The position numbers were made by a program, and so were the translations under genes. Shown here piece by piece: positions 10,649 to 18,143 of a DNA stretch of 18,143 bases. How positions within the stretch are numbered: the stretch's first letter is position 1; every line of letters starts with the position of its first letter. This stretch comes from JAGUXG01 sp043798435 (GTDB lineage: Bacteria > UBA9089 > UBA9088 > JAGUXG01): assembly GCA_043798435.1 (NCBI GenBank), contig JAZDOR010000135.1, positions 1 to 18,143 on the forward strand, given 5' to 3'. The notes beneath the pieces were generated by a model that did not search any database, was not told the DNA's origin, and was given only the letters and a program-made list of their open reading frames with translations.

Positions 10649-13042
10649 ATGAGAAAAATCATTAAATTGGGTTGTCTAATATTTATCTCCTTGATAATTG
10701 GGGACTCAACTTTAGCTACAGAAGAAGGTGTCAAGACGCAGGATTCAGGAAGGGTGAGCATTCCCTGGAAGGATTTCAGGGGGCTTCTTCAGTTAGATAA
10801 AGATGAGGTTGTGCTTGAATGGGAAGATTTTCAGAGATTGCTGAGCCAGACAGGAGAAACTACTACTTACACCATAAAAAATGGCAAGGTGGTTCTCACA
10901 AGGGAGCAGTTTAGAAGATTGCTGGAGAGTATGAAACCCCCTGAGGTCTCTATGCCTGAACCACCGTTACCTTACCTTATCACCAAAGCAACTTATAAGG
11001 GAGTAATGAAGAAAGAGGGCACATCATTTATAGCTACCTTTGACCTAAAGATATTCAAGAAAAAAGGAGAAGAATATATTACAATCCCCTTATTTCCTGA
11101 TTATATCGCCTTAGAAAAGGTTCTCTTTGATAATAGACCCGCACTTATAAAACTTGAGAACAGTATGCACTGTCTAACTACTAACAAAACAGGTGAACAC
11201 CTTCTTGTTGTTAACTTCTCCTTAAAAACCTCTTTGGACCAGAATTCCTTCTCCTTTCCTGTGCCCCAGACACCAATCACTATCTTGAAACTTGAGATTC
11301 CCTTAAAAGATGCCCAGGTAGAAATTTCCCAGGCTCAAATGACCAACATCTCAAGAAGGGGAGGTCTTACCTGTGTCTCTTCGCTCCTATCTCCTACCAC
11401 TTCTATTAATGTAGAATGGCATAAAAAGGTCTCTGAATCAGCCAAGGGTCCAGCAAAAATCTATGCAGATACAATCAACCTGCTCTCGGTTGAAGAGGAT
11501 GCTTTGAGGGTGAATACCCAGATTCAATTTTCAATCCTGCAGAATGCTATCTCGTCACTGATACTGCAGGTTCCTGATGGATATAATATTCTTGGTGTTC
11601 AGGGAGAGGGTGTTGGGGATTGGAGGGAGTATGAGAAAGAGAAGATAAAACTCCTCAAGATTCCTTTAGAATCTGCCAGGGGAGGTGATTTTCAGCTCAA
11701 TATCACTGCCGAAAGATTATTGCCTGAAGCAAGTGTGAGAGCAGACTTTTCTGGTTTCAAGGTGCAGGGTGCTATTCGAGAGAAGGGCTTTGTGGGTGTG
11801 GAGTTAAAGAGTGCGGCTGAGGCTAATGTGGCTGAAAAGAATGGTTTGGATCAGGTTGATGTCTCTGAGCTTCCTCCCAACCTACTTAACCTTTCCTTAA
11901 AGCCTATCCTCTTTGGTTTTAAGTATCTTCATCATCCCTACTCTCTGATATTGGATATTCAGAAACACAAGGAATTGCCAGTGATAAGCACAGTTATTGA
12001 CTCTGCCAATGGAATAACCCTCTTTACTGAAGACGGAAAGCTCCTTCATCAGATTGTCTATAGTGTCAGAAATACCTATAAACAGTTTTTGGAGATAGAA
12101 CTTCCCAGGAATTCCCATCTCTGGAGCTGTTTTGTGGCAGGTGAACCTGTAAAGCCTCAAGGAAATGATAAGGGAAAGATACTCATACCACTCAACAGGT
12201 CTTCTCAGGGTGTAGCTGGCTTAGTGGCATTTGATGTGGAGATTGTTTACTACCAGAAGGCTGACAGATTCCAGTGGATGGGTGGTTATAAAAAGACTGA
12301 ATTCCCTGTGCCTGATGTGATTATGAGCCAGGTGCTCTGGTCAGTCTATCTGCCATTTGGATATACATACCTTAATTTTGGTGGCACAGTAGAGAAGGAG
12401 AAGCTGGCCACAGGTATAATGCCTATTTTAGGAATGAAAAAGGTCTTTAGTTGTATTCAGAAGGAAAAAATGAAGATTGAGGGTAAAGGATGGGGTAAAT
12501 TCAGCCAAAATATTGCTATTCCAGAAGAAAAGATGGACAAACAGATATTACAAGAGGAAAATTTTAATCAGAGGATAGATGAGATACAAAGCAAACCTGA
12601 AACTGCATATATAGCTGGCACTTTGCCCATCAGGATTCAGATCCCTACTGCTGGCCAGATCTACCGTTTTGCCAAGACGATAGTCAGTGAAGAGCCTGTA
12701 AATCTGAGGTTTACTTATGCAGGAAATGGGATAATGTGGATGATAAAAGGGGTTATACTTTTCCTTATTCTATGGGTGTTTTACAGAATCCGTAGTAGAA
12801 TAAGCAGAATAACACAGGCTTTAAGAGTGCCTACAAGGAGTTTACAAAATAGCCTTAAGGCTAAACATATTCCCTTTATACTCTTTGCCCTGATGCTCCT
12901 ATTCTGGTTTATATCCAGAACCCTTTCAATAATCTTACTTTTCTTCCTGCTCCTTTCTCTAATCTCCTTGTGGCAGGCATCCAGAAGGCAAAAAAAATTA
13001 TCCAAGGAGACAGAGTTAAAGGAAGTATCCATTCAGGTGTAA
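10649..13042 (+). CDS. Unrecognised exported 797-residue protein with C-terminal membrane helices
   Basis: I do not recognise a family. Residues 1-23 look like a signal peptide (basic MRKIIK, hydrophobic GCLIFISLIIG, small residues before TLATEE). Residues 36-93 hold three copies of a short motif, roughly V-x-(I/L)-x-W/R-x-x-F-(R/Q)-x-LL (VSIPWKDFRGLL, VVLEWEDFQRLL, VVLTREQFRRLL). A long stretch of about 590 residues rich in beta-type patterns follows. One membrane helix lies at about 692-712 and a hydrophobic pair at about 739-776, with a basic tail. The layout suggests a large extracytoplasmic domain tethered by its C-terminus. Only a weak GGTGA precedes the ATG. It ends before a CACAAAGACACAAAG hairpin. 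Confidence 0.75.
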   Translation: MRKIIKLGCLIFISLIIGDSTLATEEGVKTQDSGRVSIPWKDFRGLLQLDKDEVVLEWEDFQRLLSQTGETTTYTIKNGKVVLTREQFRRLLESMKPPEVSMPEPPLPYLITKATYKGVMKKEGTSFIATFDLKIFKKKGEEYITIPLFPDYIALEKVLFDNRPALIKLENSMHCLTTNKTGEHLLVVNFSLKTSLDQNSFSFPVPQTPITILKLEIPLKDAQVEISQAQMTNISRRGGLTCVSSLLSPTTSINVEWHKKVSESAKGPAKIYADTINLLSVEEDALRVNTQIQFSILQNAISSLILQVPDGYNILGVQGEGVGDWREYEKEKIKLLKIPLESARGGDFQLNITAERLLPEASVRADFSGFKVQGAIREKGFVGVELKSAAEANVAEKNGLDQVDVSELPPNLLNLSLKPILFGFKYLHHPYSLILDIQKHKELPVISTVIDSANGITLFTEDGKLLHQIVYSVRNTYKQFLEIELPRNSHLWSCFVAGEPVKPQGNDKGKILIPLNRSSQGVAGLVAFDVEIVYYQKADRFQWMGGYKKTEFPVPDVIMSQVLWSVYLPFGYTYLNFGGTVEKEKLATGIMPILGMKKVFSCIQKEKMKIEGKGWGKFSQNIAIPEEKMDKQILQEENFNQRIDEIQSKPETAYIAGTLPIRIQIPTAGQIYRFAKTIVSEEPVNLRFTYAGNGIMWMIKGVILFLILWVFYRIRSRISRITQALRVPTRSLQNSLKAKHIPFILFALMLLFWFISRTLSIILLFFLLLSLISLWQASRRQKKLSKETELKEVSIQV

Positions 13043-13083
13043 GAAAGGAGAAAGGGGGAAGATGGGGAAAAGGAGAAAATCAA

Positions 13084-13140
13084 TCACACAAAGACACAAA
13101 GATTATTTTCTATTCTTTGTGTCTTTGTGGCTTTGTGTGA
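13084..13140. repeat. CACAAAGACACAAAG inverted repeat
   Basis: TCACACAAAGACACAAAGA (13084-13102) faces its complement at 13113-13140 around a short AT-rich loop, with a small extra insertion in the right arm. It forms a strong hairpin just after the 797-residue gene and just before the duplicated ligA segment. It could terminate or stabilise the upstream mRNA. Confidence 0.7.
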
Positions 13141-13152
13141 GAAAATAAAGCT

Positions 13153-13703
13153 CCAGACATGCTAAATTTGAAATGGATGGAATTAAAAGCAGTGGGCAAA
13201 GTTTTATCATAATGCAAGCAAAGGATAGAATAGAGAAGCTAAGAGAGATTATCAGGCACCACGATTACAAATACTATCAAGCCTCCCAGCCTGAAATCTC
13301 AGATTATGAGTATGACCTGCTTCTAAGTGAGCTAAAAGGGCTTGAAGCCCAATATCCAGAGCTAATTACACCAGATTCACCTACCCAGAGGGTGGCCGGG
13401 TTTACACAGGAGGGATTCTCCCAGGTAAGGCACAAAACCCCTATGCTCAGCCTTGATAATACCTATTCTTTTGATGAGCTTTCTGAGTTTATAGAGAGGG
13501 TGAAGAGAACCCTGAAAAGAGAGGTTGAATGGGTTTTGGAGCTGAAGATAGACGGGGTTGGCGTCTCTCTTGAGTATGAGGGTGGTGTATTTACAAGGGG
13601 TGCAACAAGGGGTGATGGTGCGGTAGGGGACGATATTACCCTTAATGTAAAGACCATAGCCAATCTTCCTTTGAGGCTTCTTTCCACACCTCCGGATTAC
13701 CTT
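13153..13703 (+). repeat. ligA: Left copy of a ~550-bp duplication of the ligA 5' region
   Basis: It aligns to 16205-16754 with about 41 differences in 551 positions counted by eye (about 93% identical), including one indel near the left end. The similarity starts at CCAGAC and stops sharply after GGATTACCTT. The pair flanks the methyltransferase/restriction genes as direct repeats. Confidence 0.85.
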
Positions 13704-13730
13704 ACAGTAATCTGCCCAGAAAAGCCTTGA
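13212..13730 (+). pseudogene. ligA: Truncated NAD-dependent DNA ligase (N-terminal fragment)
   Basis: About 172 residues. It contains the NAD-binding Ia-type start (YKYYQASQPEISDYEYDLLL), the SLDNTYSFDEL segment and the adenylation lysine motif ELKIDG (K112). It stops soon after PPDYL, where similarity to the full ligA ends, with eight unrelated residues (TVICPEKP). Motifs III-V, OB fold, zinc finger, HhH and BRCT parts are all missing, so it cannot be a working ligase (family length is about 670). The frame has stayed open despite about 7% divergence from the intact copy. An in-frame ATG at 13173 is an alternative start; neither has a clear ribosome site. Confidence 0.85.
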
Positions 13731-13755
13731 CAGGGTTTTGAAAAGTTGATATGAT
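13727..13755 (+). promoter_or_regulatory. Near-consensus promoter of the restriction-modification cassette
   Basis: TTGACA at 13727-13732, a 17-bp spacer, and TATGAT at 13750-13755 (one mismatch from TATAAT). Transcription would start near 13762, giving a leader of about 60 nt before the methyltransferase GTG. The box lies just inside the inserted DNA, so the cassette brings its own promoter. Confidence 0.7.
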
Positions 13756-13822
13756 AGATGAAATACTGTCAATTTTTAAGCTATGAATATAAAACAATCA
13801 ATAATTGGAGAAATTATAAAAA

Positions 13823-15388
13823 GTGAAAAAAAAAATAACCAATCCCAATAAACTACCGTTTTTACAAGCTCAAGTTTTACAGAAAATCTACTTTGACTTG
13901 TTTGAACACAAAAGAATTACTATTGAAGAATTATCTAAATTAACCGATTACCCAAAGAACAGTAAAATTCTTAATGACGCCATTGAATCACTTGACAAGA
14001 AGGGTTTTTTAGATGGAAACTTGATAACTGGTTTCAGAATTTCTGAAAATTATTTAGACCTTTTTTCTAAAATCGTTAAAAAGAACGACTTAAACACAAA
14101 AAAATATTCTACTAACATTCTTCAATTTACTACATCAGAGAATTTCACGCTTAAACTTTTTGAAGAAGAACAAACAATTAGCGAACTCAATAAATATGGA
14201 ACGGTTCATAAATGGTATGACTACTTGGAAGATTTCCCTTTTTCTCTCATTGAAGATAAAATAAAAGAATACAAGATTAAACCAAACTCATTAGTTGTTG
14301 AGCCATTTGCCGGGAGTGGAACAACCTGTGTTTCAGCAAACTTTTTTCGGTGTAATTCTATAGGTTTTGACGCTAATCCTTTGATGACTTTCATTTCGGA
14401 GGTCAAGACAACTTGGGATATTGACTTGACTCTCTACAAAAAACAAGTTATAAAAATTGCCGAACAATTTTTAGAAAAAATTCACAACTACGATTCTCTA
14501 AAATTAGCAAAGGGATTTTTAGAGAATATGCCTAAAAAAGAACTTAACCAATGGATAAGCCCTACTCTACAAAAAGAAGTCAATCTATTAAAAAATTCGG
14601 TTGACAGAATTTGCGATAAAAAAATTAAAAATTTATTGTTGCTTGCATTGTCAAAGTCATGTTTAGACGCTTCTTATGCTTCCTTTTGTCCCGGAACAAC
14701 CTTTTATCCATTTAGAGAAAAGGAGGAATTCTGGGATTTGTTCACTAAAAAAGCGATTCAGATATACGAAGATTTAGAGAAAGTTCAAAAGCACAATCAT
14801 TATGGAAAATCTAAACTAATAAATGATACTTGTCTGAAGGCTGCAAAATACATTAAGCCCGATACAATTGACTTTATTGTTACTTCACCGCCCTACCCGA
14901 ATGATTTGGAATATACCCGACAAACACGGCTTGAACTGTATTTACTTAATTTCGTCAAAAATATGGATGATGTTCAGCGGATAAAGAAGAAAATGGTTAA
15001 GGGAAGCACTAAACTAATTTTCAAAGAAAGCAAATCGGAAGTTTTTGCCCTAAAATTTAACGATGTAAAAATTGTGTCAGGCAAAGTTTATGAGCAAACA
15101 AAAGATAAAAATTGGGGTTTTGATTATCCGAGAATGATACGAGAATATTTTGGCGATATGTATTTGTGCTTATCAGAATTTTTTCCTTTAATGAAAAAAA
15201 ATGCTCATTTTCTTTTAGTAGTTGGCGACCAAACCGTTAAAGGTGTTTATATTCCTGTTTGTGATATTTTGATTGAAATGGCACAAGAAATAGGATACCG
15301 TAATTGCAAAAAAGAACTTTTCAGAATGAGAAGAAGCACAGGACATAATATTCTGCTACCAGAAGAAATTGTAATAATTGAAAAATGA
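13823..15388 (+). CDS. DNA methyltransferase of a type II restriction-modification system
   Basis: 521 residues from a GTG start, with TTGGAG about 12 nt upstream. Residues about 15-75 look like a winged helix. The SAM-binding motif I is VVEPFAGSGTTCV (158-170) with GFDANP after it, and the catalytic motif IV is TSPPY (354-358), followed by a YTRQTRLELYLL stretch. Motif I precedes motif IV by about 190 residues, so the target-recognition region probably lies between them. An SPPY motif is typical of amino-methyltransferases (N4-cytosine or N6-adenine); which one cannot be decided. The product should protect the host from the endonuclease next door. The gene is visibly richer in AAA, TTT and ATT codons than ligA around it, a sign of foreign origin. 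Its TGA overlaps the next ATG. Confidence 0.9.
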   Translation: MKKKITNPNKLPFLQAQVLQKIYFDLFEHKRITIEELSKLTDYPKNSKILNDAIESLDKKGFLDGNLITGFRISENYLDLFSKIVKKNDLNTKKYSTNILQFTTSENFTLKLFEEEQTISELNKYGTVHKWYDYLEDFPFSLIEDKIKEYKIKPNSLVVEPFAGSGTTCVSANFFRCNSIGFDANPLMTFISEVKTTWDIDLTLYKKQVIKIAEQFLEKIHNYDSLKLAKGFLENMPKKELNQWISPTLQKEVNLLKNSVDRICDKKIKNLLLLALSKSCLDASYASFCPGTTFYPFREKEEFWDLFTKKAIQIYEDLEKVQKHNHYGKSKLINDTCLKAAKYIKPDTIDFIVTSPPYPNDLEYTRQTRLELYLLNFVKNMDDVQRIKKKMVKGSTKLIFKESKSEVFALKFNDVKIVSGKVYEQTKDKNWGFDYPRMIREYFGDMYLCLSEFFPLMKKNAHFLLVVGDQTVKGVYIPVCDILIEMAQEIGYRNCKKELFRMRRSTGHNILLPEEIVIIEK

Positions 15389-16200
15389 ACCCAAACGAAA
15401 TTTTCACATACCCTGTTGAAAGTAAATTAACTGAAGCAAAAAATGCAGTAAAGAAATATTATTGCAGATTTTTAGAAAGCAAGTGCGATAAGCAAAGCAG
15501 GACTATTGAATATCCCATGGGAGTTTGTTCTGTAAATCATAGCGGAACAAAACCTATCATTTGTCCCCATCGCTTTTTAGAAGATAATTTGGTTTTTAAG
15601 AATGTTTGCGATGTTGCCTTTGGTAACACAAACAATGTTTTGCTTTTCTCTGAAGTTAAAATTCGTAATGTTGGAAGTTTTGATTTTGTCCTGGTTAAAC
15701 ATAAGCCAATAAGCAATAAAGTTGACGATTTTTGTATTGTAGAATTTCAATCTGATTCCACCACTGGAACTGGTGAATTGGTTCAAGCACTAAAAGATTT
15801 TATGAAAGAAAAAGATGTTCTACAAAACAAATATTGTTTTGGAATGAACACTTATAACACCATCAAGTTATCCTATATCCAAATGCTTATTAAAGGACAA
15901 GTTATGGAAAAATGGGGGAAAAATATTTTTTGGATAATGCAACGATTTGTTTATGATAATATGGTGAATCGTTTTCGCTTGACGGATTTAAATTACAATG
16001 CAAATCCTAAAACACAATATCATATTTATGATTTAGCCAGAAATGGCGCAGTTTATAGCCTTGAATTAATTGACAAAAAATCAACAACTATTTCAAACCT
16101 ATTAAAAGCATTTACCCACCAACCAACACCGAGCATTGACGCATTTGTTGAAGTTTTAGAGAGCAAAATAAAATTGAAATTAGGACTGACAATAGAATAA
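15385..16200 (+). CDS. NotI-family type II restriction endonuclease
   Basis: 271 residues. The family signature ICPHRFLEDN (59-68) is preceded by cysteines C27, C34 and C48, with C60 in the signature itself. NotI is known to hold iron with four cysteines in this part, so these four are likely the same site. The PD-(D/E)xK-type core is SEVK (E90), SFDFVL (D100) and VEFQSDSTTGTGE (E120, Q122), matching the E...D...ExQ spacing style of NotI. It cuts unmethylated DNA at a specific site; NotI itself cuts an 8-bp GC-rich site, but this enzyme's site is unknown. It starts in an ATGA overlap with the methyltransferase, so translation is coupled, and it shares the AT-rich codon use of that gene. Confidence 0.85.
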   Translation: MNPNEIFTYPVESKLTEAKNAVKKYYCRFLESKCDKQSRTIEYPMGVCSVNHSGTKPIICPHRFLEDNLVFKNVCDVAFGNTNNVLLFSEVKIRNVGSFDFVLVKHKPISNKVDDFCIVEFQSDSTTGTGELVQALKDFMKEKDVLQNKYCFGMNTYNTIKLSYIQMLIKGQVMEKWGKNIFWIMQRFVYDNMVNRFRLTDLNYNANPKTQYHIYDLARNGAVYSLELIDKKSTTISNLLKAFTHQPTPSIDAFVEVLESKIKLKLGLTIE

Positions 16201-16204
16201 AAAA

Positions 16205-16754
16205 CCAGACTGCTAAATTTGAAATGGATAGAATTAAAAGCTGTGGGCAAAGTTTTATCATAATGCAAGCAAAAGACAGAATAGAGGAGTTAAGAAGGGT
16301 TATCGGGTATCACGACTACAAATACTATCAAGCCTCCCAGCCTGAAATCTCAGATTATGAGTATGACCTGCTTCTAAGTAAGCTAAAAGGGCTTGAAGCC
16401 CAATATCCAGAGCTAATTACACCAGATTCACCTACCCAGAGGGTGGCAGGGTTTGTGCAAGAGGGATTCTCCCAGGTAAGGCACAAGACACCTATGCTCA
16501 GCCTTGATAATACCTATTCTTTTGATGAGCTTTCTGAGTTTATAGAGAGGGTGAAGAGAACCCTGAAAAGAGAGCCCGAATGGGTTTGTGAGCTGAAGAT
16601 AGATGGGGTTGGCGTCTCTCTTGAGTATGAAAACGGCGTATTTGTCAGGGGTGCGACAAGGGGTGATGGTGAGGTAGGGGATGATATTACCCTTAATCTA
16701 AAGACTATAGCCAATCTTCCTTTGAGGCTTCTTTCCACACCTCCGGATTACCTT
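16205..16754 (+). repeat. ligA: Right copy of the ~550-bp ligA 5' duplication
   Basis: Partner of 13153-13703. It includes about 58 bp of upstream DNA and the first 164 codons of the intact ligA. Similarity continues to the same point (GGATTACCTT), after which this copy carries on as ligA. Confidence 0.85.
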
Positions 16755-18143
16755 TGTGTAAGGGGAGAGGTCTATCTTGGGAAAAAAGGGCTTTTTGCAC
16801 TGAACGAAAGGAGGCTGAAGGAGGGGCTTTCAGCCTTTGCCAATACAAGAAATGCCACAGCTGGCTCCCTTCATTTACTTGACCCAAGGGAGGTAGCGAC
16901 CAGACCCCTGCGTCTCTTTATCCACACAAAGGGAGAAAGCTCAAGGCAGTTCTCTTCTCACTATGAGGCAATGAAGAGCTTCGTATCCTTTGGTCTTCCT
17001 GTCAACCCAAACTTTATTCTAACAAAGAATGTTTCAGAGATACAGGACTACTGCAAGAGATGGGAGGAGATGAGAGAAACCCTTGATATAGACATAGATG
17101 GCGTAGTGGTAAAGGTCAATTCCTTCTCTGACCAGGAAATTTTGGGTTCAACCTCAAGGAGCCCAAGATTTGCGGTAGCCTTTAAGTTTAAGGCAGAGAG
17201 AGCTACGACAAAGCTCTTGGACATTCTCATTCAGGTTGGAAGGACAGGTGCCCTGACACCTGTTGCTATCTTAGAGCCGGTAAGGCTTTCTGGTGTCATG
17301 ATATCAAGGGCAACCCTGCACAACGAGGATGAGATACGAAGAAAGGATATAAGGGTAGGGGATAGGGTGATAGTTGAGAGATCGGGCGATGTTATCCCAA
17401 AGGTTATAGAGGTCATCCCGGCTGACCAGAGGAGCAAGCCCTTTATATTTCCAACAAACTGCCCTATCTGTGGTCAGCGGACAGAGAGAAAGGATAATGA
17501 AGCTAAGGTCTATTGCACAGGGAAAGATTGCCTTGGACAATTAAAGAAAAGGATAGAATACTTTGCCAAAAGGGACTGTATGGACATAGAAGGCTTGGGT
17601 GAGAAGGTAGTGGCTCAGTTGATAGATAATGGGCTTATTTCCGACCTACCGGATATTTACCATTTGAAGAAGGAATCCCTTTTAGAATTAGAGGGCTGGC
17701 AAGAAAAGTCTGCGACAAACCTTATTAATGCCATAGAAAAGAGTAAGGAGAGACCATTAAACAGGCTTATCTCGGCACTTGGCATTCCTCATGTTGGCAC
17801 AGCTTTAGCCTTTACCTTAGCCGAGGCCTTTGGCTCTATCTCCAAATTAGCCGTGGCATCCTATGATGAGCTGATTAACCTCCCTGATATAGGACCAAAG
17901 GTTGCCGAGAGTATCCTTTCATTCTTCTCCCAAGATAGGACAAAGGCTCTGGCAAAAACCTTATCTGATATAAGAGATGAGCTGATTAACCTCCCTGATA
18001 TAGGACCAAGTGTTGCTGGGGGCATCCTTTCTCAAGATAAGACAAAGGCTCTGGCAAAAACCTTATCTGATATAAGAGATGAGCTGATTAACCTCCCTGA
18101 TATAGGACCAAGTGTTGCTGGGGGCATCCTTTCCCAAGATAGG
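16263..18143 (+). CDS. ligA: NAD-dependent DNA ligase LigA (3' end beyond the window)
   Basis: Open for 627 codons to the window edge. LigA seals nicks in DNA during replication and repair using NAD. Ia-type NAD-binding start at residues 5-45; adenylated lysine K112 in ELKIDG; VRGEVYL (167-172); FANTRNATAGSLHLLDP (192-208); DIDIDGVVVKV; FAVAFKFKAE; OB fold GRTGALTPVA; Cys4 zinc finger CPICG...YC...DC; then helix-hairpin-helix repeats. The BRCT domain is not reached. Odd point: a segment of 34-37 residues containing LPDIGPxVA is present in 2.6 tandem copies at the end (from 17865). An in-frame ATG at 16224 could add 13 residues. No ribosome site is evident for either start. It is the intact copy of the duplicated gene. 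Confidence 0.95.
   Translation, partial: MQAKDRIEELRRVIGYHDYKYYQASQPEISDYEYDLLLSKLKGLEAQYPELITPDSPTQRVAGFVQEGFSQVRHKTPMLSLDNTYSFDELSEFIERVKRTLKREPEWVCELKIDGVGVSLEYENGVFVRGATRGDGEVGDDITLNLKTIANLPLRLLSTPPDYLCVRGEVYLGKKGLFALNERRLKEGLSAFANTRNATAGSLHLLDPREVATRPLRLFIHTKGESSRQFSSHYEAMKSFVSFGLPVNPNFILTKNVSEIQDYCKRWEEMRETLDIDIDGVVVKVNSFSDQEILGSTSRSPRFAVAFKFKAERATTKLLDILIQVGRTGALTPVAILEPVRLSGVMISRATLHNEDEIRRKDIRVGDRVIVERSGDVIPKVIEVIPADQRSKPFIFPTNCPICGQRTERKDNEAKVYCTGKDCLGQLKKRIEYFAKRDCMDIEGLGEKVVAQLIDNGLISDLPDIYHLKKESLLELEGWQEKSATNLINAIEKSKERPLNRLISALGIPHVGTALAFTLAEAFGSISKLAVASYDELINLPDIGPKVAESILSFFSQDRTKALAKTLSDIRDELINLPDIGPSVAGGILSQDKTKALAKTLSDIRDELINLPDIGPSVAGGILSQDR
17865..18143 (+). repeat. ligA: Tandem duplication of a helix-hairpin-helix segment in ligA
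   Basis: Unit 1 is 111 bp (17865-17975), unit 2 is 102 bp (17976-18077) and unit 3 is cut by the window edge (18078-18143). Each begins DELINLPDIGP and the full units end ALAKTLSDIR. Units 2 and 3 differ at only two of 66 positions, and unit 2 lacks three residues relative to unit 1. All are in frame. Confidence 0.85.

Noticed and set aside
10644..10649. TATAAA just before the 797-residue gene, considered as a -10 box
   Set aside because: It overlaps the start codon and has no -35 partner, so transcription would begin inside the gene.
13377..13772. 131-codon minus-strand frame opposite the ligA fragment
   Set aside because: It is a shadow of ligA coding sequence; the plus-strand frame has conserved ligase motifs.
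13752..13784. Very short ORF before the methyltransferase, considered as a controller protein
   Set aside because: Only about a dozen codons, no ribosome site and no helix-turn-helix.

Overview
The window is about 18.1 kb of moderately AT-rich bacterial DNA. It has tightly packed operons, Shine-Dalgarno sites of the AGGAGG type, sigma70-like promoters, and many intergenic inverted repeats of the CACAGAGACAC / CACGAAAGACACGAA type. This style suits an uncultivated, probably Gram-negative environmental bacterium of candidate-phylum type. No gene here fixes the phylum, so that is only an impression.

Left part (1-9141): an accessory, defence-like region. It opens with the end of an IS3-family element that cuts into the C-terminal remnant of a TPR gene. 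A short HTH/PIN pair resembling a toxin-antitoxin module follows, behind an extended -10 promoter. Next comes an HNH endonuclease-STAND NTPase-TPR protein of 917 residues. It is followed by a DUF4062 / GHKL-ATPase-like / winged-helix reading frame and a second STAND-TPR frame. The last two are almost certainly one protein of about 1255 residues: the second frame lies in -1, is open from 5620, has no good start of its own, and is joined at a GGGAAAA heptamer (5626-5632). A rhodanese with one membrane anchor overlaps its stop by ATGA, and a MauE/DoxX-type membrane protein follows. The three STAND-TPR copies share NTPase and TPR halves, while the two complete ones carry unrelated N-terminal effector modules joined at the same linker. 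This is the layout expected of modular NLR-like (Avs-like) immune proteins. All of them also carry a 50-bp double-hairpin palindromic element inside their coding sequence: three identical copies at the same C-terminal place and one inverted copy inside a NTPase domain.

Middle part (9142-13150): a 369-bp gap filled by nested inverted repeats, then a solitary sugar-nucleotide dehydratase gene with a perfect consensus promoter whose predicted transcript starts at the ATG (leaderless). An unrecognised 797-residue protein follows, with a signal peptide and C-terminal membrane helices.

Right part (13151-18143): ligA (NAD-dependent DNA ligase) and a restriction-modification cassette. A DNA methyltransferase (FxGxG ... 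TSPPY) and a NotI-like restriction endonuclease overlap by ATGA and sit behind a near-consensus promoter. They are flanked by two diverged copies (about 93% identical by eye) of the first ~550 bp of the ligA region. The left copy is a truncated pseudogene. The right one is the working ligA, which runs off the window with an unusual tandem expansion of a helix-hairpin-helix segment. The arrangement matches insertion of a restriction-modification unit with a long target duplication.
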